The translations under genes were made by a program, and so were the position numbers. The notes under the pieces were generated by a model that worked only from the letters and a program-made list of their open reading frames with translations, was not told the origin of the DNA and searched no databases. Of a stretch of DNA of 64,000 nt, positions 11,164-22,626 are shown piece by piece (the stretch's first letter is position 1; each line of letters starts with the position of its first letter). The DNA is from Diphasiastrum complanatum (lineage: Eukaryota > Streptophyta > Lycopodiopsida > Lycopodiales > Lycopodiaceae). The stretch covers positions 1-64,000 of the forward strand of contig MU832626.1 in the NCBI GenBank assembly GCA_029204225.1. The letters are read 5' to 3'.

Positions 11164-12003
11164 TGATGAAAAATCAGAAAAATCGAGATGATATCGAATT
11201 AGTAGAGCTTTGATAGAAACAGATGCTCTAATACCATGTGGGATTTTGATGAATTGGTGTTGAGCAGCGGAAGATGGACATAGATAACTTACCAGTTATG
11301 AGTTCAAGATGGATCAAACTTCTACAATGCGCAATAGAACAAAATAGTAGTGTAGACACAAAAAATGTGCTCTGATAATAATCAAAATTGAGTACAAGAC
11401 TTTGAAGCTGGTGCAAATTAGTGGACGCTAGTCAATCTTCAACTAAATTCACTGATGGCCAGATGATGGATTCAAAAACTACTACTTGACTATTTACAAC
11501 AAAATGCCTAAGGATGATAACTTGATTAGAGCGCTGACTCCAGTAGATCTTCCTTGATAATTGGAAGTCAGATTATCAGTACATTGAAAGCTGACATTAA
11601 TCTACTTGATTAACTACATTTGTCCTATAGTAGGTAGCCGTCATTTTTGCTAGAGAGTTGTGTACAAAAATAGGCGGACTATCAAAGTCGCGACATGGGT
11701 CAGATTTCTGAGTTGATAGTACAAAGGGTCAGACTCTATACACTGTGTCAGACAAAAAGTCAGATTTACACAAAGGGTCGGATTTATTAGACGTGATCCG
11801 ATCCATGGTCAAAGATGTCCGGATATTTTCTGTCTCAATCCGATCCGATCCAATCTGGGGTTGGAAAGTCTCTCTTTGATGGGATTAACATTGGGTCAAA
11901 TAATTGACTTGGGTCAAAAAAATTTGATCCTGAATTTTTTGATCTTTTATTGAAAATTCAAGCCTTCATAATTTTTTGTGTTTTTCAAGAATAAGTATAT
12001 ATA
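11164..12003 (-). repeat. 5' LTR of Copia-B
   Basis: Pairs with 6912-7805. The core is 11237-12003; 11164-11236 is the 73-bp extension described in the findings. The outer end is placed where identity with the 3' LTR stops (after AAGTATATA). It contains repeated GGTCAGATT and GGTCGGATT phrases at 11698-11790. Confidence 0.85.
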
Positions 12004-12005
12004 GA

Positions 12006-13645
12006 TTAGACATGGTATTGCCACCGATTATTCTAAGATCAAAGTTATTGTTGAATTGCCACCGCCAGCAACAATTCGAGGAGTTTATGTGTTTATGGGT
12101 CATGCGAACTACTATCAAATTTTTATTATCTTCTTTGCGGATTTAGCACGACCTATATACAAACTAACTATTGTTCCTATTTGGATAATAGAGGCGTTAG
12201 AAGCCTTTGAAAAATAAAAAAAAACATCATCTTCAGCACCAATACTGCGTTCTCCAGATTGGACATTAGAGTTTCATGTTCATACGGAGGCCTCAAAATA
12301 TGCCATTGCATCAGTTTTGACGCAGCCAGGTGACTATAAGAAGGAGTATCCTATACGATTTGCAAGTAGACAACTTACAGATTCAGAGAAGAATTATTGA
12401 ACAATAGAATGTGAAGCGCTAGCCATGATTTTTTCTGTTCGAAAATTTCGTCACTACCTCATGGAAACATACTTTGCATTTTATATGGATCATCAACCGT
12501 TACTTTACCTGGTAAATAAGACGTGTAATACTGGACGTATTGCAAGATGGTTATTATTATTGACTGAATTTGACTTTTGAATTGTGGTAAAAAAGGGGAA
12601 GCAACATCATCTAGCCGATCATGTTTCGCGAATTGAATCCGCACCAGTTAATACTGAAGTGAATGATGAATTGTCAAATGCTGCATTGTTCTATGTTGAA
12701 GCAGTACCTGAGTGGGTGGCGGATATTGTTGAGTACCTGATGCTAGGACAACCGAATGACTCTTTGACCAAAAGTACACAAAAGACAATTGATTCATAAG
12801 GTTCACCCTTATCAATTAATTGCAGGGCAATTGTATCGTCGTGGATCAGCTAATATTTTACGAAGATGTGTTTTATCGCATGAAGTACCAGATTTAATCA
12901 TGTTTTCACATGATGACATTGGTGGAGGACACTTCTCTACAGATATTACTGTTTGCAAACTTTTACAATCTGGATGTTGGTGGCCTACATTTCATAAGGA
13001 CACAGAAAATTTTATTCAGACATGTGATGTTTGCCAACGAGCACGACGACCTACTCGATACAATTATGAACCCTTAAATCCGGTTTTATTGCAAGCACTA
13101 TTTGAAAAATGGGGACCAGATTATGTTGGTTCTATTCATCCTGCTGCGCAAGGATCTCAGGCCCAATACATTATCGTTGCAACTGATTATATGACCAAGT
13201 GGGTTGAAGCCAAAGTTGTCAAAGTGGCTGATGCAAAATCTACGGCCATGTTTCTATATGGAAATATAATAATCATATTTGGATGTCCGATCGAAATTCT
13301 CAGTGATTGGAATACACACTTTGTTAATCAAACAATAAAGTGTTTACCGGAAGATTTTTTGTTATACACAGATTTAGTACTCCCTATTATTCCAGAGGGA
13401 ATGGCCAAGCTGAATCTTCCAATAAGATTCTCTGCACCATTATGACAAACACAGTTGAAGCGAGTCGGTCCGATTGGGAACATAAACTATATGTAGCATT
13501 ATGGGCATTCAGAATCGCATACAGAAATTATACAAATCAAACACCTTTTCAGCTGGTTTATGGTCAAGATGCTGTTATGCCAATTGAATTTTCAATCCCA
13601 TCTTTACGCATAGCAAATGACTTAGAAAATCACTGTTTTGGTTAG
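12006..13645 (+). pseudogene. Gypsy-2 RT thumb, RNase H and integrase
   Basis: The reading begins GIATDYSKIKVIVELPPPAT and FMGHANYYQIFI (RT thumb), then RNase H: FHVHTEASKYAIASVLTQPG, IRFASRQLTDSEKNY (stop), CEALAMIFSVRKFRHYL, YMDHQPLLYLVNK, and ARWLLLLTEFDF (stop). The integrase zinc-binding HHCC region follows (HDDIGGGHFS ... CDVCQRARRPT, 12910-13050). The catalytic core is 13060-13500 (FEKWGPDYVGSIHP, VATDYMTKWVEAK, IEILSDWNTHFVN, with the first two acidic residues visible). The C-terminal part is 13380-13640 (ALWAFRIAYRNYTNQTPFQLVYG). There are stops near 12400 and 12581 and frameshifts near 12795 and 13370. It ends abruptly at 13645, before the usual integrase tail. Confidence 0.88.
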
Positions 13646-14254
13646 ATATTGCCTATATAGTATCAGAAACCTTCGTTGAGCTCTCAGACTATACATCCAC
13701 TTCAGATTTATCTAATTTGAGGTGGGCGAAGGTTCTTGACCAGGAAAAATCCATTTTGGAGCTAGGCGAATGATCAGCAATATGCCATTTTGGGAACCTT
13801 CGCCGAGCACCTTACCCTCATTATGAACCTTCATTGACATGTTGGATGGTCTTAAAATGTCAAAATTAGGTTGGCTATTGGTTCAAATTGTGAAAAAATG
13901 CATTTATGACAGTACCTGGGTGAAGGACCCTCTTGGGCAAAGGTTCATCCTTCGCCAGCCTTGGAAAACATTCGCCTGATAGGTTCAGATCCCTAAAAAT
14001 CTTTGTCGAGATTTTTATAGTCTATTTTCATAGTATTGTACTTGCCTGCAAATTTTGGTTCAGAATTGATCAGTTAAACTAGTATTCAGTGTAATGGATC
14101 CACCAAATTCATCTATAAGTTGGTTGAATTCCATTCATTCCTCACTTGTGCTAGTAAAGCTCTTGCAAATTTTTTCTGTGACCAAAGCCTTCCAAACTTC
14201 CTGAACTGCTTTCTGATATACTTTTGCATGTCTTACTTTTCATTTTTGATCATC
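13646..14254 (+). other. Gypsy-2 spacer between integrase and third ORF
   Basis: Non-coding, with scattered AACCTTCG, GCGAAGGTTC and CTTCGCC motifs on both strands (13665-13985). These resemble the GAAGGTGCC blocks at 3335-3740 and 59330-59720, but no regular period was found. Confidence 0.5.
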
Positions 14255-16694
14255 ATGTCTTCCACAGATACGTCCCAGTCTCCGCGTTATACTATGCATC
14301 GTGATGTCCCATCTGCAACGGACATCATGATCCTTCCTAGCACAAGCATGGTCACTCAGTGGATGACCCTTGTGGAGCCTCTGCTTCCCGCAATAGGTAT
14401 TCATGAGAGAGCCTTTTCTGGAAAAATCAACATGGATCTCATCACTCTTGCCTTCAGTACGTGGAAGGAAGAGAGCTCCAAATTTTATATCACCTTTCAG
14501 GGAGCAACACACAAGGTGCGCGTCACTGAGGTCGCCCTTGTTGCCATAGGTATAGCATTTGGAACACAAGCCTCATCCAATCATAAGCAGGCCAAATAGG
14601 CTATTAAGCCTTACATCGACTTAACCAATGATCTGCATTGGACCAATGATGGATACCTCCTCGATGCCATCACTGAGCTTGTCATACACGTTGCCCCCCA
14701 GCTCCTGAACAACTTCTTGATGGTTGGCAACCTCAGAAAAGACCGCATCACTTCACAGATCCTCCATATGATAGTTGAGTCCTATACCAAGATAGCCAAA
14801 GCCCCTCTTGAATCATATAACTAGTTCAAGACTATTTCTGGTGAGCTCAAATGAGCTATTAAGGGCAATACTAAGCAACAATTTGTTGTTGGTTCCTTGT
14901 TGTCTCTTCTAGTCGCCTCTCATCTAGAAAACAAAATCCATGGCTTCCACTTGGATTCTGTGCTTTCGGTCTTTGAAGAAGCATCGGCCGAGTCGTCCCA
15001 CCAGGCCTCCAGTTCACATAGTCGACGTCGTCCATGCAACGAGATCGTCATTCCCGACTCGCCTTCCGCGTCACGACGTCGTACTAGGCATACATCGTCA
15101 GCTGCGCTTCCACCCCCTAGTATTGTTCGCACTGAACGCCTCCACAACAGTAGATTTTGGTGATGCTCTCGGTTTTGTCTCAAGCCTTGCGTCAGTGATT
15201 CAGTCTATGCTTGACAAGAAAAAAAAACAAATAATTACAGATCTGGGATCAGAAAACACTCTCATCAGCAGGAAGATTTCCAACTGGATAGAGAATTGAA
15301 GATCGCCAAGCAACACGAAGACAAATCTGAAGCTGAAAAGAGGATGGCATAGCAATAGGCTGATCGCCTCGAAGGATACGTCAGCTCCCTGCAAAATGCC
15401 CTGACAACTGCAAATGATCAGGTGGACAAGGCCGTGCAGGATGCAAAGCAACAGGTGCAACTGCTAAAAGGTCAACTGTAGATGGCGGAGCAAGATCGCA
15501 CACGTCTCTAAGGTGAATTGGATACAACCACCCTTGAGCGTGATGCGTATTCTCAAATGCCCAGATTATTTGGTCACTCCGACGAAGATCACGTATTTGT
15601 TCAATAAAGTGGAAATGTACAAAGTGGCCCTTCAGGGATTCCAAGGCCGCTTTGATAGATTCAAAAGAGCAGCTTCAACTGAGTTGGCCAAGGCTAAAGA
15701 AACAATCAGCGCCTATGAAAAAGAAGCCGTTCAGGTGTTGGAAGCTGGACCACAAATCCCCATACCAGTCATGCCGCAATTCTCCCCTACATGCCAAGAG
15801 GATGTACCAATGGATACAGGGCTGGATTCGGGCATGGACCAGGGGGGAGCTCCAGAAATACGAACAACCGCCAATTGTACAGGCAGTGCCAGTGGGTCCA
15901 TCCTCATCAAAAACCACACCGCTATTCAGAAGGCCCATCAGCGTCGAGGACCAGATCCAAAATTTACTAAAGCAACATCCGCATGAGTCCTCGCGTGGTG
16001 GATGGGTCCTTAAGTTCAAGACCTTCGAGATAGAGGTCGACAAAGAAGTGGACAAAATACCTGCATTGGGAGAGCAGCCAGCATGGAGAATTACTATTTT
16101 TGAGAAAACTCTGGAATCAATTAGGAGTTATGTGGCCAGCCCTCGCCAATTGTGGGTAGATCCCTATTATGTGCCAATGCCGAAAAGGAATAAATGGAAA
16201 GATTTGGGATTGGCTATGGACAAGATCACAATCCATACGTCCAATTGGCCAATCATCCATCAACCCTACAGCTGGACAATATCAGTGGATTTCCACCGGG
16301 TTTTACAAGCATATCAGCAAGAGTATGTCCATTCTCCAGATTTGACAGTGCAACAATCGGCACTGTTTGCAAAAGATTTAACTCTGTTGGCATCAATGGC
16401 AACCATATGGGATGATTGTCTCCCTCCTTTGGCATTCGATCCAAATAAGCCGATGGCCTCAGAGAATATCAAAGATCAGTTGTCGGTTGCTTGTTTATAT
16501 TTTCGTGTACCAATATGGGAGGTTCATGAGAATCTCGCTTCACATCTTGGATGACCTCAAAGTGGATTAAAGGAGACCATCGTTATTTTTTGCCCCATAA
16601 TTTGGATTTTAATACTGCCCGCCTCGACTTTATGGAGAAGGTGCAGTACCATTTAATAAAGATTCGGTGCGAAGCCAATAAAAGTCCCCAATAA
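14255..16694 (+). pseudogene. Gypsy-2 third ORF: plant-mobile-domain-like head, coiled coil, unknown C-terminal domain
   Basis: The ATG at 14255 opens MSSTDTSQSPRY. Residues about 30-105 (WMTLVEPLLPAIG ... TWKEESSKFYITFQGATHKV, VTEVALVAIGI) resemble the start of the aminotransferase-like plant mobile domain found in plant transposons; this is a motif-level judgement. After a stop at 14597 come SLLSLLVASHLENKIHGFH, a Ser/Arg-rich basic stretch (15000-15090), a heptad-rich region (about 15290-15560), a Pro/Met/Asp-rich linker, and a Trp-rich C-terminal domain (15850-16694: PAWRITIFEKTLESI, QLWVDPYYVPMPKRNKW, HRYFLPHNLDFNTARLDFM). At least five stops or frameshifts interrupt it. I do not recognise the C-terminal domain. 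No env-type signal peptide or membrane segment was seen. Confidence 0.6.
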
Positions 16695-16728
16695 TTGCAT
16701 CTCACAGGTGTTGTGGGACCGCCACCAG

Positions 16729-16741
16729 TTTTGGTGGGGGG
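16729..16741 (+). other. Polypurine tract of Gypsy-2
   Basis: TTTTGGTGGGGGG immediately precedes the proposed 3' LTR start. This G-rich form is typical of Tat/Athila gypsy elements and primes plus-strand synthesis. Confidence 0.75.
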
Positions 16742-16742
16742 A

Positions 16743-17480
16743 TACTATTTGAGGGTTTGCAAATCCCAAGGCAACCCTAACCCTAGTTAATAAGTGAAAA
16801 GAATATGGCACCCTGCGTGTAAGTCCAACTCGATGATAACATAGTTATTTGATTAATTAGAAAGTCAAGAAAAGGACTTTAGGTCTTTTTGCGGGACTTT
16901 TAATGTCGCAGGGCCTAAATGTCAAGCTAGTAAATAAAGTTGGGTTTCCCTCCAATTTGGATGGTTTCCACTCTTTTTTGAATTTGAATAATTAGGGAGG
17001 CAGAAATGGACCAATAGGATTCAAAGGCCAGGGTCCTCCTCTCTATTATAAAAAGGGACCAACTTGAATTCCTACACATGTTCATTTTCTCATGTCAATA
17101 AAGCAGATTGGTTCTCTTCAGAAATGGATTGATGAATGTCCTTGCTCTTTATCACTTTTTCTCCATCTCTCATGCTTTCTTTGGATTTTGCTAATTGTTG
17201 GATTTGATTGGTATTGGGATTGCATGTTATTACACTTTTTATGAGAGAGAAAGGGAGAGAGAGAAAGAGTAAGCTATATTTGTTGTGGATGCGTAGTGTT
17301 AATGGATCGTGGGGTTAATGGATGTTAGAGTTAGATGTGAGTCCTCCTTTCATGTTGAAATTTGAACTATACTATCGCTCTCATGGGAACGAATCTATGT
17401 GTGATAGCTAACTCCGTCTCTTTGATGCTAGATTGACTAGATCTTGGATTCAGGTTAGGCAAGGAAAGAAACCCACTACA
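16743..17480 (+). repeat. 3' LTR of Gypsy-2 with TATA box and poly(A) signal
   Basis: Starts after the polypurine tract. It contains TATAAAAA at 17047-17054 and AATAAAG at 17097-17103, a normal promoter/polyadenylation spacing for an LTR R region. The outer end is guessed at ACCCACTACA (17471-17480), because LTRs of this type often end CA and no partner LTR remains for comparison. Confidence 0.55.
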
Positions 17481-17896
17481 ACGGCCTATTGCTGCTTGTG
17501 TACTATACTTGCACCTTCAAACTCATCTAATTATTACAAGAATCCATATGGCAATACAATCATCATTCAAAAGATAGACAAAACCTAGTCATGAAGGAAG
17601 ATCACAATTTAACGCATAATTTGATGGAGAAACCATCACATATTTATACATTAGTAGCTTCAATCTGAGTATTTTAGGGCTTCTTCGAATTAATCATAAC
17701 CTAACCCTAACATACAGCCCAATAGGTCATTGGGTCCAACCTAATTTCTTGGGATCAAGATCTCAAGATCCAAAAATAATGTAAAACTTGTTATTTTTAG
17801 CTCCTAGAATCTCTCTGGTCTATGTATGCACATTTTGGTCTCATTCCAAAGGTACCATTCGAAAGCTAGGTTATTAATTCGAGTTAGAAGAAGGTA
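17481..17896. other. No gene recognised; target region of Copia-C
   Basis: AT-rich intergenic DNA containing CCTAACCCTAAC (17700-17711), a short telomere-like phrase without extension. No ORF or repeat was supported. Confidence 0.5.
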
Positions 17897-17901
17897 TCCT
17901 A

Positions 17902-18550
17902 TGTCAGAAATTGTGAACTCCTGCAACTTTGTCATGAAGCGAAGCGAAGGGCGAACATACCTCAAAAACCTAAAGACACGAAATGAAACGAAACGAAGCG
18001 AAAGAAAACAATTTGCGCTGTGAGTTGGCAGCTCGACAAGCGTGTCATATTGTACTTCACACTCAACTGAAATAGTTAGCAATATCAAATATTTTAACTA
18101 AATTTGTTTTGATCTTGATGTAGTTGACTCGAAGATGAATATGAGTTTTGACTTGCTTTGTAATTTTCTGTTTAGCTATCTTGTAAACTCCACACAATGG
18201 AGATATATACACAATTTGGATCAACACGGAAAAAAAAGAGAAATAGGAAGAGAGAAAAAAAAAATAGAATAGTTGTGCATGAAAATCTGCCAATGAGCAG
18301 AATACAATGATCAAGCTGAGCGTCAGGCCGCCAACGAGCGAGACACTGACCAAATCACTCAAAATTCAGAAACAAAAATTACAATTGCTCTCTTCTCCAT
18401 CTCATTGTTTTCGGTCGTCTTGATTGCTCGAATGTTTTATGTTCTGTGATTTATAGTCGCTTGCTTAGGTTCCTGAAAGCTTCCGCTAAAAGAAAATCCA
18501 ATGAACTAAAAAAGAATCAGTTCATGAACAACAAAGATAGTTTCGCTACA
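17902..18550 (+). repeat. 5' LTR of Copia-C
   Basis: 649 bp, TGTCAG...GCTACA. It contains AAGCGAAGCGAAGGGCGAAC and a region TTGTAAACTCCACACAATGGAGATATATAC (18182-18211) shared with the LTRs of Copia-D. It has an insertion relative to the 3' LTR near 18090-18150. Confidence 0.93.
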
Positions 18551-18562
18551 TGGTATCAGAGC
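18551..18562 (+). other. Primer-binding site of Copia-C
   Basis: TGGTATCAGAGC abuts the 5' LTR with no spacer and complements initiator Met tRNA. Confidence 0.95.
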
Positions 18563-18615
18563 ACTGAGGTTATCATTGCATGATATTTGAACAGTGATTC
18601 TCTAGGCAATACATT

Positions 18616-21600
18616 ATGGCTACAACGATCCAGATGAGAATAGCAATCAGTCTTGATGGCAAAAACTACAGAGTATGAAAATTCAAAATCAAACACTTCT
18701 AAAGGATGAAGGTATCTGGTCGGTGACCGAACTCACAGAGGTGCAGCCTCCATAAGGAGACCCGAGGAGAGCTGAGTGGATCAGAAAAGATGAACGTGCA
18801 ATGGCGATCATCATTTCATCCATCAACGAAGAAATACTCATGCAGATTGAAGACTATGAAAGCAGCCATGCAGCATGAAAAAGACTAAAGTAGAAGTACG
18901 AAGTGAGAACTGCCGTTTTAGTGATGCATCTTCACAATTAGCTACAATCTATACGATGTGATGACAACGTTGGATCAGCATGTTGAGAAGATCAAAATGA
19001 TCTCGCTGCATCTGGATGGGAACACCAGATCCCAGCACCGCAACAACTGATGTACTTCATGAGATCCTTACCTGCGTCTTATCAGCCATTGAGAATGCTC
19101 ATAATGAGTCTACCAAATATGACATTCGAGAGAGCAATCAGTCTTGTCGCTGATGAGAGACTGATGAGGGACGAAGGAGAAGGAAGTAGTGATCAGGATA
19201 AAGCCCTTTTCATGAAAAGAAGGAAGAAGAACAAGAACAAGCCCGAATTTGACAAGACGAACACAAAGTCTTCAAACAAAGACAACGACAACCAACAATC
19301 TTTCTTCTTGTGATTACTGTCACAAACCAGGACACACAGCCAACAGATGCTGGTTCAACCCAACAATACCTTGCATGCACTGCAAGAAGAAGGGGCATTC
19401 TGCATACGATTGTAGATTCAACCCAAAATAAAAGAACAAAGTTGACAAAGCAAATGTTGCAGAGTCATACAAGGATGCAGACAAAGGTGATGAGGCTTTC
19501 ACGATATCCGATGAAGCTTCAACAAGCTACATCAAACAAGACTACGATGTAATCATTGATTCATGAGCAACCTCACACATCACCTGCAATAAAAGAACCT
19601 TGTTCGACTTCAAAGAACTCAAAAAAAACAGAACAGTGATTCTAGGTGATGAGAACAGACACGATGTCAAGGGCATCGGAACTCTACAACTGCAAACATT
19701 GTCAACTCAAGTAGAGCTGCCAGGAGCACTCTATGTACCTTCACTAAGAAGAGACTTGCTATTAGTCTCCAAGATGGTAGATCTTGGAATTCAAGTTTTG
19801 TTTGATGACAATACATGCCGGATGATCAAGAAAACAAAAACAAGCTGTTGACAATTGGATGCAGAGAAGACAATCTCTACCAAGCCAAGATAATCAGCAA
19901 TTCTGATAGCATACTAAATGCATAAAAAAATGATGATCAACTCTGGCACAGAACAATGTATCATCTGAATATAAAGAGCCTCTTTGACCTGAGCAAGAAA
20001 GACATAGTCATAGGTCTGAAGATATCTAGACCCGAAACTGAGTTCTGTGACGCCTGTTAGAAAGGCAGACAATATCGAAATCCATTCATACATGAGAGAA
20101 GAAGAGCTAAAGAAGTTCTTGAGCTTGTCCACTCAGATGTCTATGGACCGATGAAGGTTGATTCGCTCTCAAGATCGAGGTATTTCCTGACGTTCAGTGA
20201 TGATACAACCAGATGACAACGATCTACTACCTAAAGAAAAAATATGAAGTGTTTGACTCTTTCAAGAAGTTTGTGGCATTTGTATAGAGACACACTTCAA
20301 AGAAGATTCAGATCATCAGGTTTGACAATGGAGATGAGTACAAGAGCACATAATTTTCTAGATTCTGCCAAGAACAAGGGATAGAGCATCAATTCACTCT
20401 TGTGTATCCAAATATAATGGTGCCGTAGAAAGATGAAACAAGATGCTAGTCGAAGGAGCCAGATGCATGATGGCACAGGCTCGATTGCCAAGTCAATTTT
20501 GGATAGAGGCAATAGCTGCAGCAATACACCTGCAAAACAGATCAACAATGACAACACTAGAAAACGAGATATTATATGAAATGTGGACAGGTAGAAAGCT
20601 TGATCTATCATATGTACATGTATTCGGATGTGCAACAAGCACATACCAAAAGAAAAAAGAAGCAAGCTCGATGAAAAACCAGAGAAAACAATTATGGTTA
20701 GATACTCGAACAGATCACAAGTGTACAGACTCTACAATCCAACCACGAAGAAGGTTGTGTCAAGTAGAGATGTGAAGTTTGACAAGTCCACATTCCCTAG
20801 ATTGAAGGATGAAAAAGGCAATGAGATCTTCACACTACTGCCAATTCAAGAGAGAGATCGAGGGCAAATAGCAAATCAAAATATCAATTCCCAGACTCTA
20901 GAGCGGCAGGAAGCCGAAGATCAGCCCCACAAAGAACAAACATTCGAGCAACAACGAATCGAATCCAAAAGGTCGACAAGACAAAGAAGACTTCTAGATC
21001 GATACATTGACAATCTTCAGTGGAGCAAAGACATAGAAAATTGCAGCTTCATTGAAGGGCCAACTACATATCTAGAAGTTGTCCAGAGTCTAGAGGGAGA
21101 ATTATGGAAGCAGGCAATGTTAGAGATAATCAAATCAATAAGGCAAAACGAGGCATGGAAACTAGAGCCACTGCCAGAAAATAAAAAGATCGTCAACTAC
21201 AAGTGGGTATACAAAAAGAAAATCAAATCAGATGGCACTGTCGGATGCTACAAAACAAGGCTTGTCGCAAAGGGCTACACACAAAGGTACGGAGTTGACT
21301 ATTTTGACACGTATTCACCAATGGTGAAGATGTCAAGCATTCGACTACTCCTTGCATACACTACACACCACAATCTGGAAATTCACTAGATTGATGTAAA
21401 GACAGCCTTTCTCCGCAGTGATCTACAGGAGAAAATTTTTATGAAACAGCCTGTAGGATTTGAAGACCCTGACAATCGACAATATGTCTGTCGATTGTAG
21501 AGATGCATATATGGTTTGAAGCAGACATCACGAGCTTGGTACAAGAAGCTTGATAGTCTTCTGAAGTCTCTAGACTTCACTCCTACACAACCGGACTATA

Positions 21601-22610
21601 ATGTCTACATAAAGAAAGTAGGAAGAGATTTTGTGATTCTGACCATATTTGTGGATGACTCCCTAATGATAGGAAACTTCTTGATCCTAATCAAGAAAAC
21701 AAAGAGTTAGATTTCCAAAAATTATTAAATCACGGGTCTAGGAGAAGCAACAAAGTGCCTTGGGCTGAAAATCATAAGAGATCGAATAAGAAGAGAAATG
21801 CATCTGAGTTAGTCAGAGTACGCACAGAAAGTGCTGAAGCAGTATTGAATGATGGACTACAAAGAAAAGACCAAACCAATGATAGTTGGAGCCAGACTAA
21901 TGAAGCAGGATTGCCCAAAAACAGAGGAGAAAAGACAAAAGATGAAAGGTATACCCTACCAAAATCTAATCGGTAGTTTGATGTACCTCACAATCTATAC
22001 TAGACCCAATTTAGCTTTCTCTATCTATGCTTTAAGCCAATTCTCTTCAAATCCTGGCATGGCGCATTGGCAAATGGTAAAATGAATCCTGCAATATCTG
22101 AAGGGTACCCAAAATATGGGATTAACCTACAAAGTAGACAACGAAGGCAAAGGATTCAAGCTGCACCACTACAGATGCAAGCTGGGCAAGCTGCAAAGAC
22201 GACAACAAGTCCGTAACAAGAGGATGTTCGATTGCGTGTAGAGCAGCAATCAGCTGGACTTGCAAGAAGCAAACCTTGGTGGCTCAATCCTCATGCGAAG
22301 CTGAATATGTCACAGCTTCAAAGATGGCGAATGAGGTAGCATGGTTGCGGATTATGCTGGAGGCAATTGGCATACTACAAGGAGAACCATGCACACTAAT
22401 GATGGATTCTCAAAGGATCACGTTTTCCATTCAAAGACAAAACATATACCTCTGAAGTACCATCATATTTGAGATTTGATCTCTAAGGGAGAGCTCAAGG
22501 TCGAGTACATAAAGTCTGAAGACATGATTGCAGATCTGCTCACGAAGCCGCTTGACAAACCACTCTTCACAAGGCAAAGAAAGACAATTGGATTAAACAT
22601 ACAAAGTTGC
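18616..22610 (+). pseudogene. Copia-C gag-pol remnant (all domains present)
   Basis: Gag starts at ATG 18616 (MATTIQMRIAISLDGKNYRV), then TGA at 18676-18678 at the conserved Trp. The nucleocapsid has two zinc knuckles, CDYCHKPGHTANRC and CMHCKKKGHSAYDC (19310-19420), where many copia Gags have one. Protease is near 19550-19850, GAG-pre-integrase and HHCC at 19920-20070, and the integrase core at 20100-20450 (VHSDVYGPM). RT is at 20990-21700 ([43 protein letters not shown]) and RNase H at about 22000-22600 ([28 protein letters not shown]). More than ten stops or frameshifts are present, so it is not autonomous. Copia-D is a shortened relative. Confidence 0.92.
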
Positions 22611-22626
22611 AAGGTTCAAGAGGGTG

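Larger units (their letters stand above)
6912..12003 (-). mobile_element. Copia-B, LTR retrotransposon with both LTRs
   Basis: Two direct repeats of 841-895 bp flank a 3.3-kb interior with copia gag, protease, integrase and RNase H on the minus strand. The 5' LTR is 11164-12003 and the 3' LTR 6912-7805, with the primer site at 11152-11163. No matching target duplication was seen: the left flank ends CTTAA and the right flank begins near GATTAGACATG. Left and right flanks are gypsy fragments in opposite orientations. The LTRs differ at many sites and by small indels, so the insertion is old. It is not autonomous because most of RT is deleted. Confidence 0.85.
12006..17480 (+). mobile_element. 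Gypsy-2, Tat-like Ty3/gypsy element, 5'-truncated, with a third ORF
   Basis: In plus-strand order this has RT thumb, RNase H, integrase (12006-13645), a spacer (13646-14254), a third ORF (14255-16694), a polypurine tract (16729-16741) and a 3' LTR (from about 16743 to about 17480). The 5' LTR, gag, protease and RT palm are missing, replaced by Copia-B. Order of domains and motifs (CNTGRIARW, KKGKQHHLADHVSRI) place it with the Tat/Athila lineages. All coding parts have stops or frameshifts. That the third ORF belongs to the element is supported by its position: it ends 34 bp before the polypurine tract, in the same sense. Confidence 0.75.

Noticed and set aside
14897-15299. Independent small genes in overlapping frames on both strands
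   Set aside because: They overlap the decayed third ORF of Gypsy-2 and are explained as frame shadows of it.
17700-17711. Interstitial telomere repeat
   Set aside because: Only about one and a half CCCTAAC-like units; too short to mean anything.
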